NCBI RefSeq assembly: GCF_900096915.1
Contig: NZ_FMYK01000002.1
Span: 434,001-498,000 of the forward strand
Source of the DNA: Acinetobacter marinus
GTDB taxonomy: Bacteria > Pseudomonadota > Gammaproteobacteria > Pseudomonadales > Moraxellaceae
Reading direction: 5' to 3'
DNA: 64,000 bases
Shown here: positions 1-9,356 of the stretch, piece after piece
Layout of the letters: each line of letters starts with the position of its first letter
Position numbering within the stretch: the stretch's first letter is position 1
Made by a program: the position numbers and the translations under genes
Notes under the pieces: model-generated
Databases searched by the model: none
What the model was told of the DNA's origin: nothing
Seen by the model: the letters and a program-made list of their open reading frames with translations, nothing else

Positions 1-164
1 CATTTGACCAAGTGCTTGATGAAAAGCTCGGTGTGATGGATTTGACAGCGATTTGTCTATGTCGCGACCATGATGTGCCGTTACAAGTATTTGATATGAA
101 CAAATCAGGTGCATTGCTGTCAGTGGTGATGGGTGAAAACGAAGGTACCCGCGTTAGCAATTAA
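1..164 (+). CDS. pyrH: UMP kinase, C-terminal end (partial)
   Basis: Only the last 53 codons are present; the gene enters from the left edge and stops with TAA at 162-164. The readable tail contains LGVMDLTAICLCRDHDVPLQ and ends MGENEGTRVSN, matching the C-terminal core of bacterial UMP kinase, the amino-acid-kinase-fold enzyme that phosphorylates UMP to UDP in the cytoplasm. PyrH directly upstream of frr is the common bacterial order, and frr follows here after 134 bp. Because only the tail is visible, nothing can be said about the nucleotide-binding residues. Identification rests on the tail and on synteny. Confidence 0.9.
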   Translation, partial: FDQVLDEKLGVMDLTAICLCRDHDVPLQVFDMNKSGALLSVVMGENEGTRVSN

Positions 165-218
165 ACTGAGCTTCAATCATTAAAATGATCACGCAGTATT
201 TGCGGGTTTAAATAGATT

Positions 219-246
219 GCCGAAAAGTGTGGCTACACTTTTCGGC
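219..246. other. perfect 12-bp inverted repeat between pyrH and frr
   Basis: GCCGAAAAGTGT at 219-230 and ACACTTTTCGGC at 235-246 are exact reverse complements around a GGCT loop. No T-run follows on either strand, so it is not a standard intrinsic terminator. It may be a processing or stability hairpin, or a protein site, in the pyrH-frr spacer. Confidence 0.6.
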
Positions 247-263
247 AAAAATTCATTTATAAT
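235..263 (+). promoter_or_regulatory. possible frr promoter
   Basis: A consensus TATAAT lies at 258-263, with ACACTT 17 bp upstream as a poor -35 match. A start point near 270 would give a leader of about 30 nt before the frr ATG at 299. The -35 half falls inside the right arm of the inverted repeat, so the two may interact. Only the -10 is convincing. Confidence 0.4.
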
Positions 264-298
264 GATGCAATTTTTGAAAATTTGATACGGAATACAGC

Positions 299-853
299 AT
301 GATTAATGACCTTAAAAAAGATGGCGAAACACGTATGCAAAAAAGCCTTGAATCCTTAGAGCAAGGTTTTGCCAAAGTGCGTACTGGGCGTGCGCATCCA
401 TCTATGCTCAATAGTGTTATGGTGCCGTATTATGGTTCAGACGTGCCGTTAAATCAGGTGGCAAGTGTTGGCTTGGATGACTCACGTACTTTATTGGTAC
501 AGCCGTTTGAGAAAAATATGGTGTCTGCGGTCGATAAGGCGATTCGTGAAAGTGACTTGGGTTTAAATCCAATCTCTGCGGATGTGATCCGTGTGCCACT
601 ACCAGCGCTGACCGAAGAAACACGCCGTGATATGCAAAAACTGGCACGTTCTGAAGCAGAAAATGCCAAAGTGGCGATTCGTAATATCCGCCGTGACGTG
701 TTGGGCGATATCAAAGACTTATTGAAAGAAAAAGAAATCTCTGAAGATGACGAGCGCCGTGCAGGTGATGATATTCAGAAACTCACCGATAAATACGTTG
801 CTGAGGTGGATAAGCGCCTTGCAGATAAAGAAGCGGAATTGATGCAGGTATAA
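299..853 (+). CDS. frr: ribosome recycling factor
   Basis: At 184 aa it has the standard RRF length. RRF works with EF-G to split the post-termination 70S ribosome so that subunits, mRNA and tRNA are released. The sequence shows the RRF landmarks: KVRTGRAHPSML near residues 26-37, the VPLNQVASV core, QPFEK, and the NPISADVIRVPLPALTEETR stretch before the long C-terminal helix rich in Lys, Glu and Arg. ATG at 299 follows a weak GGA. uppS begins 3 nt after its stop, so frr appears to be the first gene of an operon running through lpxA. Housekeeping gene, nothing atypical. Confidence 0.97.
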   Translation: MINDLKKDGETRMQKSLESLEQGFAKVRTGRAHPSMLNSVMVPYYGSDVPLNQVASVGLDDSRTLLVQPFEKNMVSAVDKAIRESDLGLNPISADVIRVPLPALTEETRRDMQKLARSEAENAKVAIRNIRRDVLGDIKDLLKEKEISEDDERRAGDDIQKLTDKYVAEVDKRLADKEAELMQV

Positions 854-856
854 GTC

Positions 857-1633
857 TTGACTGCCACGATTTCGAATCAAGCAATGATTTCTGTATCTAC
901 TTTGCCCAAGCATGTTGCCATCATCATGGATGGCAATAATCGCTACGGTAAGCGTCAACGACTCGCAACGGGCGAGGGGCATCGTGCGGGTAAAGATCAG
1001 CTTGATCCCTTGGTGGAGCATTGCCGTGCAGTGGGTATCCGTGCGCTGACGGTATTTGCTTTTTCCAGTGAAAATTGGAATCGTCCAGCGCAAGAAGTTG
1101 CGCTATTGATGCAATTGCTCGAAGACACGATCTTAGAGCAAAAGCCACGCATGCAAAAATATCAAATTGCCCTGCGTTTTATCGGTGATCGTGCAAAATT
1201 ATCGCCTCGATTACAGCAGTTAATGGCGGATGCAGAGCAAGAGTCAGCGCACTTTACGGCGATGACCTTGACCATTGCCATTAGCTATGGTGGCATGTGG
1301 GACATGGCGCAGGCTGCCAAAGCCTTGGCGCAACAAGTCCAACAGCAACAGCTTGATCCCGAGCGGATTGATGAGCAGTTGTTTCATCAACAGACCTGTC
1401 TCAGTGATTTGCCTCCTGTGGATGTGTTAATCCGTACAGGTGGTGATTTTCGTCTATCTAATTTTTTATTGTGGCAGACGGCGTATGCTGAGCTGTTTTT
1501 TACCGAAACTTTATGGCCTGACTTTTCAATTGAGGAGTTCGATCGCATTCTACAAGATTTTGCACAGCGTGAACGTCGCTTTGGCAAGACATCGGAGCAA
1601 GTGCAAGCCATCCAATATCCATCTGAGAATTAA
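857..1633 (+). CDS. uppS: isoprenyl transferase / undecaprenyl diphosphate synthase
   Basis: Cis-prenyltransferase that condenses farnesyl-PP with eight isopentenyl-PP units to make undecaprenyl-PP, the carrier lipid for peptidoglycan and other surface glycans. The catalytic-Asp motif HVAIIMDGNNRYGKRQ, the TVFAFSSENWNRP block, LIRTGGDFRLSNFLLWQ and ELFFTETLWPDF are all present. The frame opens with TTG at 857, 3 nt after frr. An in-frame ATG at 884 (residue 10) sits closer to the conserved start and would give 249 aa. I keep the longer form but the choice is open. Part of the frr-to-lpxA run; cdsA starts 4 nt after the stop. Confidence 0.95.
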   Translation: MTATISNQAMISVSTLPKHVAIIMDGNNRYGKRQRLATGEGHRAGKDQLDPLVEHCRAVGIRALTVFAFSSENWNRPAQEVALLMQLLEDTILEQKPRMQKYQIALRFIGDRAKLSPRLQQLMADAEQESAHFTAMTLTIAISYGGMWDMAQAAKALAQQVQQQQLDPERIDEQLFHQQTCLSDLPPVDVLIRTGGDFRLSNFLLWQTAYAELFFTETLWPDFSIEEFDRILQDFAQRERRFGKTSEQVQAIQYPSEN

Positions 1634-1637
1634 AATT

Positions 1638-2471
1638 ATGTTAGAGCGGATTATCACCGCATTGGTCTTATTGGTGGTTGTGTTGGCGTGTATGTTCGCC
1701 AGTACCTCCGCGTATCCAATGATTGGACTAATGACTTTGGCTGCCTTGGGGGCGGGTTATGAGTGGTTGAAATTGGTGCCACTCAAAGTCGATACGCAAA
1801 ATCATAAAACAGTGTCTGCATGGTATTACGGTGTCGTGCTTGCGGCAGTGTCTTGTTTATCTGTACTTTTCCTCCAAGAGATTTGGATTCTATTTTGGTT
1901 CGCTTCGATTTTGGTGTGGATGGTGAGCATCTACTGGGTGCGCCGTTATCCTGAGTATGATGGCTGGTATAACCCGTCGTTACTCATCATTGGTGGGGTG
2001 TTTATTGTTGCTGCTGTGACAGCGATTATTTCTTTGTGGCAATTCTCGCCATGGTGGTTGATGTATGTGTTCCTCTTGGTATGGGGTGCAGACTCGGGCG
2101 CTTATTTTGTTGGACGCAAACTCGGTATGCGTAAGCTGGCACCGAATGTCAGCCCAAATAAATCTGTAGAAGGTTTGCTCGGTGGTTTGGCAACGTCTGC
2201 CTTGATCATGGTGGTGGTGTCGTTGTTGTATTTACAGCTAAGTAGCATGGCTTTTGTGCTGTTTTTAATCTTGTCTGTGATTACCGTCGCAGCTTCGGTG
2301 CAGGGTGATTTGGTGGAATCGATGCTAAAGCGTCGGGCAGGGGTAAAAGACTCTGGACGCATTTTCCCTGGTCATGGTGGCGTGCTGGATCGTATTGACT
2401 CATTACTTTCTGCAACGCCAATTTTCGCTGCGGGATTGTATTTGTTTAAGCTTATGGGAATAGATATTTGA
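1638..2471 (+). CDS. cdsA: phosphatidate cytidylyltransferase (CDP-diacylglycerol synthase)
   Basis: Integral inner-membrane enzyme making CDP-diacylglycerol from CTP and phosphatidic acid, the branch point to all membrane phospholipids. The 277-aa protein from ATG 1638 has many hydrophobic segments and the CDP-alcohol signature region near its end: the WGADSGAYFVGRKLG stretch, SPNKSVEG, GDLVESMLKRRAGVKDSG, and PGHGGVLDRIDS. The open frame extends upstream to 1440 inside uppS, but that extension has no membrane character and duplicates uppS sequence in another frame, so ATG 1638 is the sensible start. The stop codon overlaps the dxr start by one base. Confidence 0.95.
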   Translation: MLERIITALVLLVVVLACMFASTSAYPMIGLMTLAALGAGYEWLKLVPLKVDTQNHKTVSAWYYGVVLAAVSCLSVLFLQEIWILFWFASILVWMVSIYWVRRYPEYDGWYNPSLLIIGGVFIVAAVTAIISLWQFSPWWLMYVFLLVWGADSGAYFVGRKLGMRKLAPNVSPNKSVEGLLGGLATSALIMVVVSLLYLQLSSMAFVLFLILSVITVAASVQGDLVESMLKRRAGVKDSGRIFPGHGGVLDRIDSLLSATPIFAAGLYLFKLMGIDI

Positions 2472-3679
2472 TGAAGCAATCGGTTGCGATCCTCGGTGCG
2501 ACAGGCTCCATTGGACAGAGCACTTTAAAAATCCTAACCGAACATGCTGATGATTATCAGGTCTATGCGCTGACGGGACAACATCGTATGGCTGAATTGG
2601 TTGATCTATGTGTTCAGTTTCAGCCCAAAGTAGTTGGCATTCCTACCGGGCAGTTCAATCAATTTAAAACCATTGCCTCAGAAAAAAAATTAAGCCCTTT
2701 ACCTGAAATCGTATTTGATGAAAGTGGATTAGTCGCAATTGCATCGCATCCTGATGTTGACATTGTTATGGCGGCGATTGTGGGTGCTGCGGGACTCTTG
2801 CCGACCTTATCAGCGGTCAAATCGGGCAAGCGAGTTTTACTCGCCAATAAAGAAGCCTTGGTCATGTCAGGCGATTTGATGCTCAGTGAAGCAAAAAAAA
2901 CAGGCGCATTATTATTGCCAGTAGACTCGGAGCACAATGCGATTTTTCAGTGTCTGCCTGAGTCGTATTTTTCCCATCGCCATGAAAATAAACAGCCACA
3001 ACTTGGTGTCTCTCAGATTTTACTCACCGCATCTGGTGGTCCATTTTTAAACCTTGATCAAACGCAATTAGAACACGTTACCCCAGCACAGGCGTGTAAA
3101 CATCCCAATTGGTCAATGGGACAGAAGATTTCAGTCGATTCGGCGACTTTGATGAATAAGGGGCTGGAGCTGATCGAAGCCTGTCATTTATTTTCAATTT
3201 CTGAACATTTTGTTACAGTGGTAATTCATCCACAAAGTATTATTCATTCAATGGTACAGTATATTGATGGTTCGACCCTCGCGCAGATGGGTAACCCCGA
3301 TATGTGTACGCCGATTGCGCATGCTTTGGCTTGGCCCGAGCGTATTTCTACTTCAGTGCAGGCTCTAAATTTGTTTGATGTGCAAAAACTGGATTTTTAT
3401 CCGCCCGACCATGAAAAATTTCCTGCCTTAAATTTGGCACGGGAAGCGATGCGTGTGGGCGGGACTGCACCGACGATTTTAAATGCGTCTAATGAAATAG
3501 CGGTACAAGCCTTTTTAGACGGTCGCATCAAGTTTACGCAAATTACCGATCTTGTTGAGCAAATGCTTCTGCAAGTTGCTTCACACATTGCCGATAGTAT
3601 CGAGACGGTATTGCAGGTTGATCGCCAAGTGCGTGAATGTGCAATGCAATGGGTCGAAAAACATGGAGTCGCAGTATGA
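2471..3679 (+). CDS. dxr: 1-deoxy-D-xylulose 5-phosphate reductoisomerase
   Basis: Converts DXP to 2-C-methyl-D-erythritol 4-phosphate with NADPH, the committed step of the MEP isoprenoid route. The N-terminal NADPH-binding motif ILGATGSIGQSTL, the ANKEALVMSGDLM segment, the metal-site region LLPVDSEHNAIFQCL, TASGGPF, and SVDSATLMNKGLELIEA are all present. The length of 402 aa is normal. ATG 2471 overlaps the cdsA stop by one base, and the last four bases overlap the rseP start as ATGA. dxs, the preceding enzyme in the pathway, is at 29.5 kb, so the window holds both ends of the first two MEP steps. Confidence 0.97.
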   Translation: MKQSVAILGATGSIGQSTLKILTEHADDYQVYALTGQHRMAELVDLCVQFQPKVVGIPTGQFNQFKTIASEKKLSPLPEIVFDESGLVAIASHPDVDIVMAAIVGAAGLLPTLSAVKSGKRVLLANKEALVMSGDLMLSEAKKTGALLLPVDSEHNAIFQCLPESYFSHRHENKQPQLGVSQILLTASGGPFLNLDQTQLEHVTPAQACKHPNWSMGQKISVDSATLMNKGLELIEACHLFSISEHFVTVVIHPQSIIHSMVQYIDGSTLAQMGNPDMCTPIAHALAWPERISTSVQALNLFDVQKLDFYPPDHEKFPALNLAREAMRVGGTAPTILNASNEIAVQAFLDGRIKFTQITDLVEQMLLQVASHIADSIETVLQVDRQVRECAMQWVEKHGVAV

Positions 3680-5046
3680 GTATTTTATTCATCATTTTTG
3701 CGGCGGTGATGTTGCTTGGACCATTGATTGCGATTCATGAATTCGGTCATTATTGGGTGGCACGTCGACTAGGTGTCAAGGTCTTGGTCTATTCCATTGG
3801 TTTTGGACCAAGCCTGTTGCAGTGGACTTCAAAGAAATCAGGCATTCAATATCGTTTTGCAGCCATTCCACTCGGTGGTTATGTGCGGATGTTGGATGAG
3901 CGTGAAGGGGATGTGCCTAAAGATCAAGTGCATCTGGCTTTTAATCGGCAGTCGCCGTGGAAACGAATTGCGATTGTTGCTGCAGGACCATTGATCAATT
4001 TGTTGCTGGCTGTGCTGTTGTTTTGGGCGCTATATTTGCCAGCCAGTGAGCAGCTGAACACACGCATTGGACGGATTTTGGAACAAACCCCTGCTGCGCA
4101 AGTCGATTTGCGTGTCGGTGATAAAATTACCGCTGTTGATGGTCAAGCGACGCCAACGTGGGAAAAGCTCAATTATGCTTTGCTGGAACGTATGGGTGAG
4201 AGTGGTACGCTCGCTGTACAAGTCGAACGTCAAGAGCAATCGGGCACAGCGCAAACCTTAGAAAAACAATTGCCAATCGATAATTTTATTAAAGATCAAA
4301 CACAGTCCCCATTACAAAGTCTTGGCTTTATGCCGTATCAGCCAAAGATCAAACCTGTACTTGGTGAGATCAGTGCTGGGGGTGCTGCAGAACGTCAAGG
4401 CATGAAAGCAGGTGATCAAATCACCGCAATAAACGGCAATGCGGTTGATGACTGGTATCAGGTGGTGGAATATATCCGCAAGTCACCTGAGAAACTGTTG
4501 ACCTTTACGGTGCTGCGCAATGGTCAAAGTTTAGATTTAAAAGTCATGCCACAAGCACGTAAAGATGCGATGGGTACCGAAACGGGCTTTATCGGCGCAG
4601 GGATCAAAGCAGAAAACTTTGTCATTCCAGATGCTTATAAGCAAACCATTCAATATGGTCCTGTGGAAGCCTTGTACCGTGCAGCAGATAAGACTTGGCA
4701 GCTTTCAGTGATGACGGTCAATGGTATTGTCAAGATGGTCAGAGGCTTGATCGGGCTGGATAATATTTCAGGACCGATTACCATTGCCAAGGTCGCTGGG
4801 CAAAGTGCTGAGATGGGCTGGCAGACATTCTTTTCGTTCATGGCGTTAATGAGCGTCAGTCTGGGTGTGTTAAATTTGTTACCGATTCCTATGCTAGATG
4901 GCGGACATTTAGTATATTACTTCATCGAGTTGATTCGTGGGCGTCCTGTGTCAGAGCAGGTGCAGATGTTTGGTTTGAAAATCGGCATGGCACTGCTTGG
5001 GATGATGATGCTGTTGGCGTTATTTAATGACATTATGCGGTTTTAG
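3676..5046 (+). CDS. rseP: RIP metalloprotease RseP (site-2 protease)
   Basis: Inner-membrane zinc protease of the S2P family. In E. coli it cleaves anti-sigma factor RseA after DegS and clears signal-peptide remnants. The catalytic HEFGH motif lies near residues 17-21 in the first membrane helix, followed by GPLINLLLAVLLFW, two PDZ-like segments (around 110-190 and 205-290), and the C-terminal NLLPIPMLDGGHL motif that supplies the third zinc ligand. Start chosen at ATG 3676, overlapping the dxr stop as ATGA; an in-frame upstream extension to 3637 lies inside dxr. Length 456 aa is typical. It precedes bamA, as in many gammaproteobacteria. Confidence 0.96.
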   Translation: MSILFIIFAAVMLLGPLIAIHEFGHYWVARRLGVKVLVYSIGFGPSLLQWTSKKSGIQYRFAAIPLGGYVRMLDEREGDVPKDQVHLAFNRQSPWKRIAIVAAGPLINLLLAVLLFWALYLPASEQLNTRIGRILEQTPAAQVDLRVGDKITAVDGQATPTWEKLNYALLERMGESGTLAVQVERQEQSGTAQTLEKQLPIDNFIKDQTQSPLQSLGFMPYQPKIKPVLGEISAGGAAERQGMKAGDQITAINGNAVDDWYQVVEYIRKSPEKLLTFTVLRNGQSLDLKVMPQARKDAMGTETGFIGAGIKAENFVIPDAYKQTIQYGPVEALYRAADKTWQLSVMTVNGIVKMVRGLIGLDNISGPITIAKVAGQSAEMGWQTFFSFMALMSVSLGVLNLLPIPMLDGGHLVYYFIELIRGRPVSEQVQMFGLKIGMALLGMMMLLALFNDIMRF

Positions 5047-5234
5047 GGTGTACTGATTGAAGTGCATTGCGTTAGAGCGCTGAAATCGCAGTAAAATTCG
5101 GAATTTGATGAACAACAAAGCAAGATTCATCAAAGACCAAAAGATGAATACAGCGTATGTATTTATACGCAATTGAAATAGCGGTGGCGTTCTCGAACAA
5201 AGCCAATGACTGAAAAAGACTGGAAATGAACATT

Positions 5235-7709
5235 ATGCGTCACACTCCTTACTTCATGCCTCTAGCGCTCGTCAGTGCAATGGCGATCGTTCAAACTGCA
5301 CATGCAGAGACTTTTCAAGTCAGTGATATTCGTATCGATGGTTTGGTTCGATTAACACCTGCATCAGTATATGGCATGATTCCCGTAAGTAGTGGCGATC
5401 AGGTTGATGATACCGCTGTCGCTAATGCGGTACGTGCGCTCTATGATTCTGGCAACTTTGATGATGTACAAGCCAGTCGTGAAGGCGGTGTGCTAACGTT
5501 TAAAGTGGTCGAACGCCCAATCATTGCCAAAGTCGAACTCGATGGCAACAAACTCATTCCCGATGAAGCCTTACAAGAAGGGCTGAAAAAAATGGGCTTA
5601 GCCGAAGGCGAAGTGCTAAAACGTGCCACGCTACAGTCTGTTGAAAATGAACTGGAACAACAATACACGCAACAAGGTCGCTACAACGCCGATGTGCAAG
5701 TGCAGACCGTTGCTCGCCCAAATAACCGTGTTGATTTAAAACTGTTATTTAACGAAGGCGATGCGGCAAAAGTCGTCAACATCAACGTCATTGGTAATAC
5801 AGTATTTAAAGACAGTGATATTGAACGTGCCTTTGCGGTGAAAGAAAGCTCATGGTCGTCGATCGTGACCCGTAATGACCGCTATGCCAAAGAAAAAATG
5901 ACGGCGAGTCTTGAAGCGCTACGTGCTTTATATCTGAACGAAGGTTATATTAATTTCCAAGTACTGAATTCACAGCTCAACATCAGTGAAGATAAGAAAC
6001 GTATCTTTATCGAAGTGAGTGTTGATGAGGGTGAACAGTACAAATTTGGCGAGTCAAAATTCCTAGGTGATGCGCTGTATGATGATGCTGAGCTAAAAGC
6101 ATTGCAATTGTATAAGCCTGATGAAACCTATTCTCAAGCCAAAGTAAATGGTTTAAAGCAACTCTTACTTCGCAAGTATGGTAATGCAGGTTATTACTAT
6201 GCCGAAGTCAACGTCGTTCCTGAAATTAACAATGAAACCAAAACGGTTGATTTGAATTATTACATTAATCCTGGTAAGCAAATTACCGTACGTCGCATCA
6301 ACTTCACAGGCAACAACAAGACCGCCGATGAAGTGCTACGCCGTGAAATGCGTCAGATGGAAGGCGCACTGGCTAGCAATGAAAAAATTGATCTGTCAAA
6401 AGTCCGTTTGGAACGTACTGGCTTCTTTGAGACCGTTGAGATTACCCCTGCACGAGTACCGAACTCACCTGACCAAGTTGATCTCAATGTGGCAGTGAAA
6501 GAACAACACTCGGGTACCAGTACTGTTGCCGTCGGTTACTCAGAAAGTGGCGGTGTGACCTATCAGCTTGGTTTAAGTCAAACCAACTTTATGGGTACAG
6601 GGAATCGTGTCTCGATTGATTTGTCTCGTTCGGAAACGCTTGATTATTATAACTTAAGTATCGTCGATCCCTACTTCACCATGGATGGCGTCAGCCGTGG
6701 TTATAACATCTACTATCGTAAAACCAAGCTCGATGATGATTATAACGTCAGCAACTACGTGACTGACTCGGTCGGTGGCTCGGTGACTTTCGGTTATCCG
6801 ATCGATGAAAATCAAAATGTGAGTGCATCGTTAGGTGTTGATAAAACCAAAGTCACTACAGGACCATATGTGTCGACTTATGTACGTGATTATTTGTTGG
6901 CGCATGGTGGTCGTTCAACGGCTTCAGAAGATTATTGTAGTGGTAGTTTGGTTGTAGACAGCAGTGACTTAGATGGTGATGGTTCAGATTCTGATTATGT
7001 CTGTACTGATTCATCAGGTGCATTAATGGATCTGTCGACTTATGATAGTGCGTTCACAGGTGAGTTTTTAACCTATAACTTAAACTTGTCGTGGTCATAT
7101 AATACGCTGAACCGTCCTGTATTCCCAACTAAAGGGATGTATCACCGTGCCAGTGTGGACTTTGGTTTGCCAGGTAGTGATGTTGAATATCAAAAAGTGA
7201 CTTATGATACCCAAGCCTATTTGCCACTTTGGGACAGTGGTTTTGTACTACGTGGTTATGGCAAATTGGGTTATGGTCATGACTTACCGTTCTATAAAAA
7301 CTTCTTCGCAGGTGGTTATGGCTCAGTACGTGGTTATGAGTCGAATACTTTAGGTCCAACGTACGAGTCGATCTATTATGAAGCGACGGGTGGTACAGAC
7401 TCTGATCCAGAAGAAGTCGGCGGTAATGCTTTAGTTCAAGGTGGTATGGAATTAGTATTGCCAATGCCAACCAAGAGCGATTGGGCGCGTCAGATCCGTC
7501 CTGTGATGTTTATCGAAGGTGGTCAAGTATTTGATACCGAATCTGATGAGTATGATTTTGACGTCAATGATATCCGTTATAGTGCGGGTGTGGGCTTTAC
7601 ATGGATTACCATGATTGGTCCATTATCACTCAGCTATGCGTATCCATTGAATGATAAAGATGGTGATGAGACCGAATCGATTCAATTCGAAATTGGTCGT
7701 ACCTTCTAA
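5235..7709 (+). CDS. bamA: outer membrane protein assembly factor BamA
   Basis: Essential Omp85 protein that folds and inserts beta-barrel proteins into the outer membrane. A signal peptide (MRHTPYFMPLALVSAMAIVQ, cleavage probably after AHA) precedes five POTRA domains, roughly residues 25-420, starting at FQVSDIRIDGLVRL. A C-terminal beta-barrel follows, with the VRGY motif (SVRGYESNTLGP) and a terminal Phe (FEIGRTF). I chose ATG 5235, which is spaced well from the GGAA at about 5222; the in-frame ATG at 5226 lies too close to it. An Asp/Ser-rich loop near residues 570-605 is probably extracellular. skp follows after 35 bp. Confidence 0.97.
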   Translation: MRHTPYFMPLALVSAMAIVQTAHAETFQVSDIRIDGLVRLTPASVYGMIPVSSGDQVDDTAVANAVRALYDSGNFDDVQASREGGVLTFKVVERPIIAKVELDGNKLIPDEALQEGLKKMGLAEGEVLKRATLQSVENELEQQYTQQGRYNADVQVQTVARPNNRVDLKLLFNEGDAAKVVNINVIGNTVFKDSDIERAFAVKESSWSSIVTRNDRYAKEKMTASLEALRALYLNEGYINFQVLNSQLNISEDKKRIFIEVSVDEGEQYKFGESKFLGDALYDDAELKALQLYKPDETYSQAKVNGLKQLLLRKYGNAGYYYAEVNVVPEINNETKTVDLNYYINPGKQITVRRINFTGNNKTADEVLRREMRQMEGALASNEKIDLSKVRLERTGFFETVEITPARVPNSPDQVDLNVAVKEQHSGTSTVAVGYSESGGVTYQLGLSQTNFMGTGNRVSIDLSRSETLDYYNLSIVDPYFTMDGVSRGYNIYYRKTKLDDDYNVSNYVTDSVGGSVTFGYPIDENQNVSASLGVDKTKVTTGPYVSTYVRDYLLAHGGRSTASEDYCSGSLVVDSSDLDGDGSDSDYVCTDSSGALMDLSTYDSAFTGEFLTYNLNLSWSYNTLNRPVFPTKGMYHRASVDFGLPGSDVEYQKVTYDTQAYLPLWDSGFVLRGYGKLGYGHDLPFYKNFFAGGYGSVRGYESNTLGPTYESIYYEATGGTDSDPEEVGGNALVQGGMELVLPMPTKSDWARQIRPVMFIEGGQVFDTESDEYDFDVNDIRYSAGVGFTWITMIGPLSLSYAYPLNDKDGDETESIQFEIGRTF

Positions 7710-7744
7710 TACAACAAGGAAGCCATAATAAATAGGAGAAAATT

Positions 7745-8251
7745 ATGCGTAACTTTTTGGTTTGTTCTGCAGTGATGCTGGGTTTGATGAGCTCTGGCGC
7801 TGCCTTTGCAGAAAAGTATGCAGTGGTTGATATTCAAAAGGCAGCCACAGATACCAGTTATATGAAGTCGCAAATGGCGACTTTGGAAAGTGCACTCAAG
7901 CCACAACAACAAAAGCATGAGCGCCTCACCAAAGAGCTCACTGCACTGCGCCAAAAAGCGCAAAATGATGCCAAAGTCATGAAACAAGCGGACTTGCAGA
8001 AACTTGAGCAAGACTATGCCACCAAGATGAATGAGTTCAATGCCAATGCCACAGGCATGCAAAAACGAGCACAGGATACTTTGGCGAATATCAACAAAAC
8101 CCTTGCCCCAAAGATCGAGCAAGCGACCGAAGCCCTGCGCAAGCAAGGTGGCTATAGCATGATTATCGATCGTAAGTCTGTGGTGAGCTTTGATCCTGCG
8201 ATTGATCTCACCTCACAAGTCACACAACAGGTCAATGCTACGTTGAAATAA
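7745..8251 (+). CDS. skp: OmpH/Skp family periplasmic chaperone
   Basis: Small periplasmic holdase that carries unfolded outer-membrane proteins to BamA. The 168-aa product begins with a signal peptide (MRNFLVCSAVMLGLMSSGAA, cleavage near AFA) and then shows the OmpH start EKYAVVDIQKAATDTSYMKS, followed by a long Gln/Lys/Ala-rich coiled-coil region and the C-terminal GGYSMIIDRKSVVSFDP block typical of Skp. The ribosome-binding site AGGAG stands just before ATG 7745. It sits between bamA and lpxD as in E. coli. Confidence 0.94.
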   Translation: MRNFLVCSAVMLGLMSSGAAFAEKYAVVDIQKAATDTSYMKSQMATLESALKPQQQKHERLTKELTALRQKAQNDAKVMKQADLQKLEQDYATKMNEFNANATGMQKRAQDTLANINKTLAPKIEQATEALRKQGGYSMIIDRKSVVSFDPAIDLTSQVTQQVNATLK

Positions 8252-8261
8252 GGACTGCGAA

Positions 8262-9356
8262 GTGAGCTACAGTCTTGAACAACTTAGTCGTCATGTGCAG
8301 GGAACTGTGCATGGCGATTCTCAATTTCAGATTCAGCAGTTAAAAAGCCTGACACAAGCCAGTAGTGATGATATTGCCTTTGTCAATGGTGAGAAATATC
8401 TGACACAAGCCCGTCAATCTCAAGCAGGCGCATTGATCGTCTCTGCGGATTTGGTCACCACTTTAGCTGATCAGTTTCAATTGATCGTGGTGGATTCGCC
8501 GTATTTGGCATTTGCGCAAATGACCCATCTTTTTGCGGATCAGGCGGAGTTTGAGGGAGTTGCATCCACTGCAAAGATTCATCCAAGTGCGATTATTGGT
8601 GCTAATGTGCGCATTGGTGATTTTGCGGTGATTGGTGCCAATGTGCGCATTGGGGATAACAGTCAGATTTTTCCACAGGTACATATCGCTGAAAATGTCA
8701 CAATTGGTCATTCTGCATGGATTGAGTCACATGTCAGTATTTTTGCCAAAGCGACCATTGGCGATCATGTGCGTATCCATGCCAATACCGTGATTGGCTC
8801 GGAAGGCTTTGGTTTTGCACCCTATCAAGGGCAATGGCACCGCATTGCACAGCTTGGCAGTGTGCGGATCGGCAACCAAGTGCGGGTGGGTTCCAACTGT
8901 AGTATTGATCGTGGTGCTTTGGATGATACGGTCATTGACGATGGTGTAATCCTTGATAACCTAGTACAAGTTGCGCATAACGTCCAGATTGGAAAGCATA
9001 GCGCTGTGGCTGCCAAGACAGCGATTGCAGGGAGCACCGAGATTGGCGCGAACTGCATCATTGGTGGTGCGAGTGCGATTGCAGGACATTTAACCATCGT
9101 TGATGGTGTGCAACTGACAGGGATGTCGATGGTGACCAAATCCATTCTTCAAGCGGGTGTCTATTCTTCGGGCACGGGTTCGCTTGATAATACTGCATGG
9201 AAAAAAGCGGTTGTTGGGTTTCGGCAGCTATCAGCGACGCCAATCAATGCGCTGTTAAAACAGATCAAACTGTTAACAGCCCGTGTTGATCAGCTTGAAT
9301 CTCATCCAAATAATGTTGATACCACCCATGAACGAGCAAACACCAAACCAGAATAA
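8262..9356 (+). CDS. lpxD: UDP-3-O-(3-hydroxyacyl)glucosamine N-acyltransferase
   Basis: Third step of lipid A synthesis: transfers a 3-hydroxyacyl chain from ACP to the 2-amino group of UDP-3-O-acylglucosamine. The N-terminal domain (about residues 1-105) precedes a left-handed beta-helix of hexapeptide repeats such as IGANVRIGD, IGDHVRIHA and IGSEGFGFAP, with the catalytic His region NLVQVAHNVQIG. GTG at 8262 is the start, 10 nt after skp. The 3' end overlaps fabZ by 29 bp if fabZ starts at 9328. The C-terminal tail is polar and ends in Pro-Glu. Length 364 aa is within family range. Confidence 0.95.
   Translation: MSYSLEQLSRHVQGTVHGDSQFQIQQLKSLTQASSDDIAFVNGEKYLTQARQSQAGALIVSADLVTTLADQFQLIVVDSPYLAFAQMTHLFADQAEFEGVASTAKIHPSAIIGANVRIGDFAVIGANVRIGDNSQIFPQVHIAENVTIGHSAWIESHVSIFAKATIGDHVRIHANTVIGSEGFGFAPYQGQWHRIAQLGSVRIGNQVRVGSNCSIDRGALDDTVIDDGVILDNLVQVAHNVQIGKHSAVAAKTAIAGSTEIGANCIIGGASAIAGHLTIVDGVQLTGMSMVTKSILQAGVYSSGTGSLDNTAWKKAVVGFRQLSATPINALLKQIKLLTARVDQLESHPNNVDTTHERANTKPE

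Noticed and set aside
1440..1637. 66-codon upstream extension of the cdsA frame
   Set aside because: It lies wholly inside uppS, lacks membrane character and precedes the well-placed ATG 1638.
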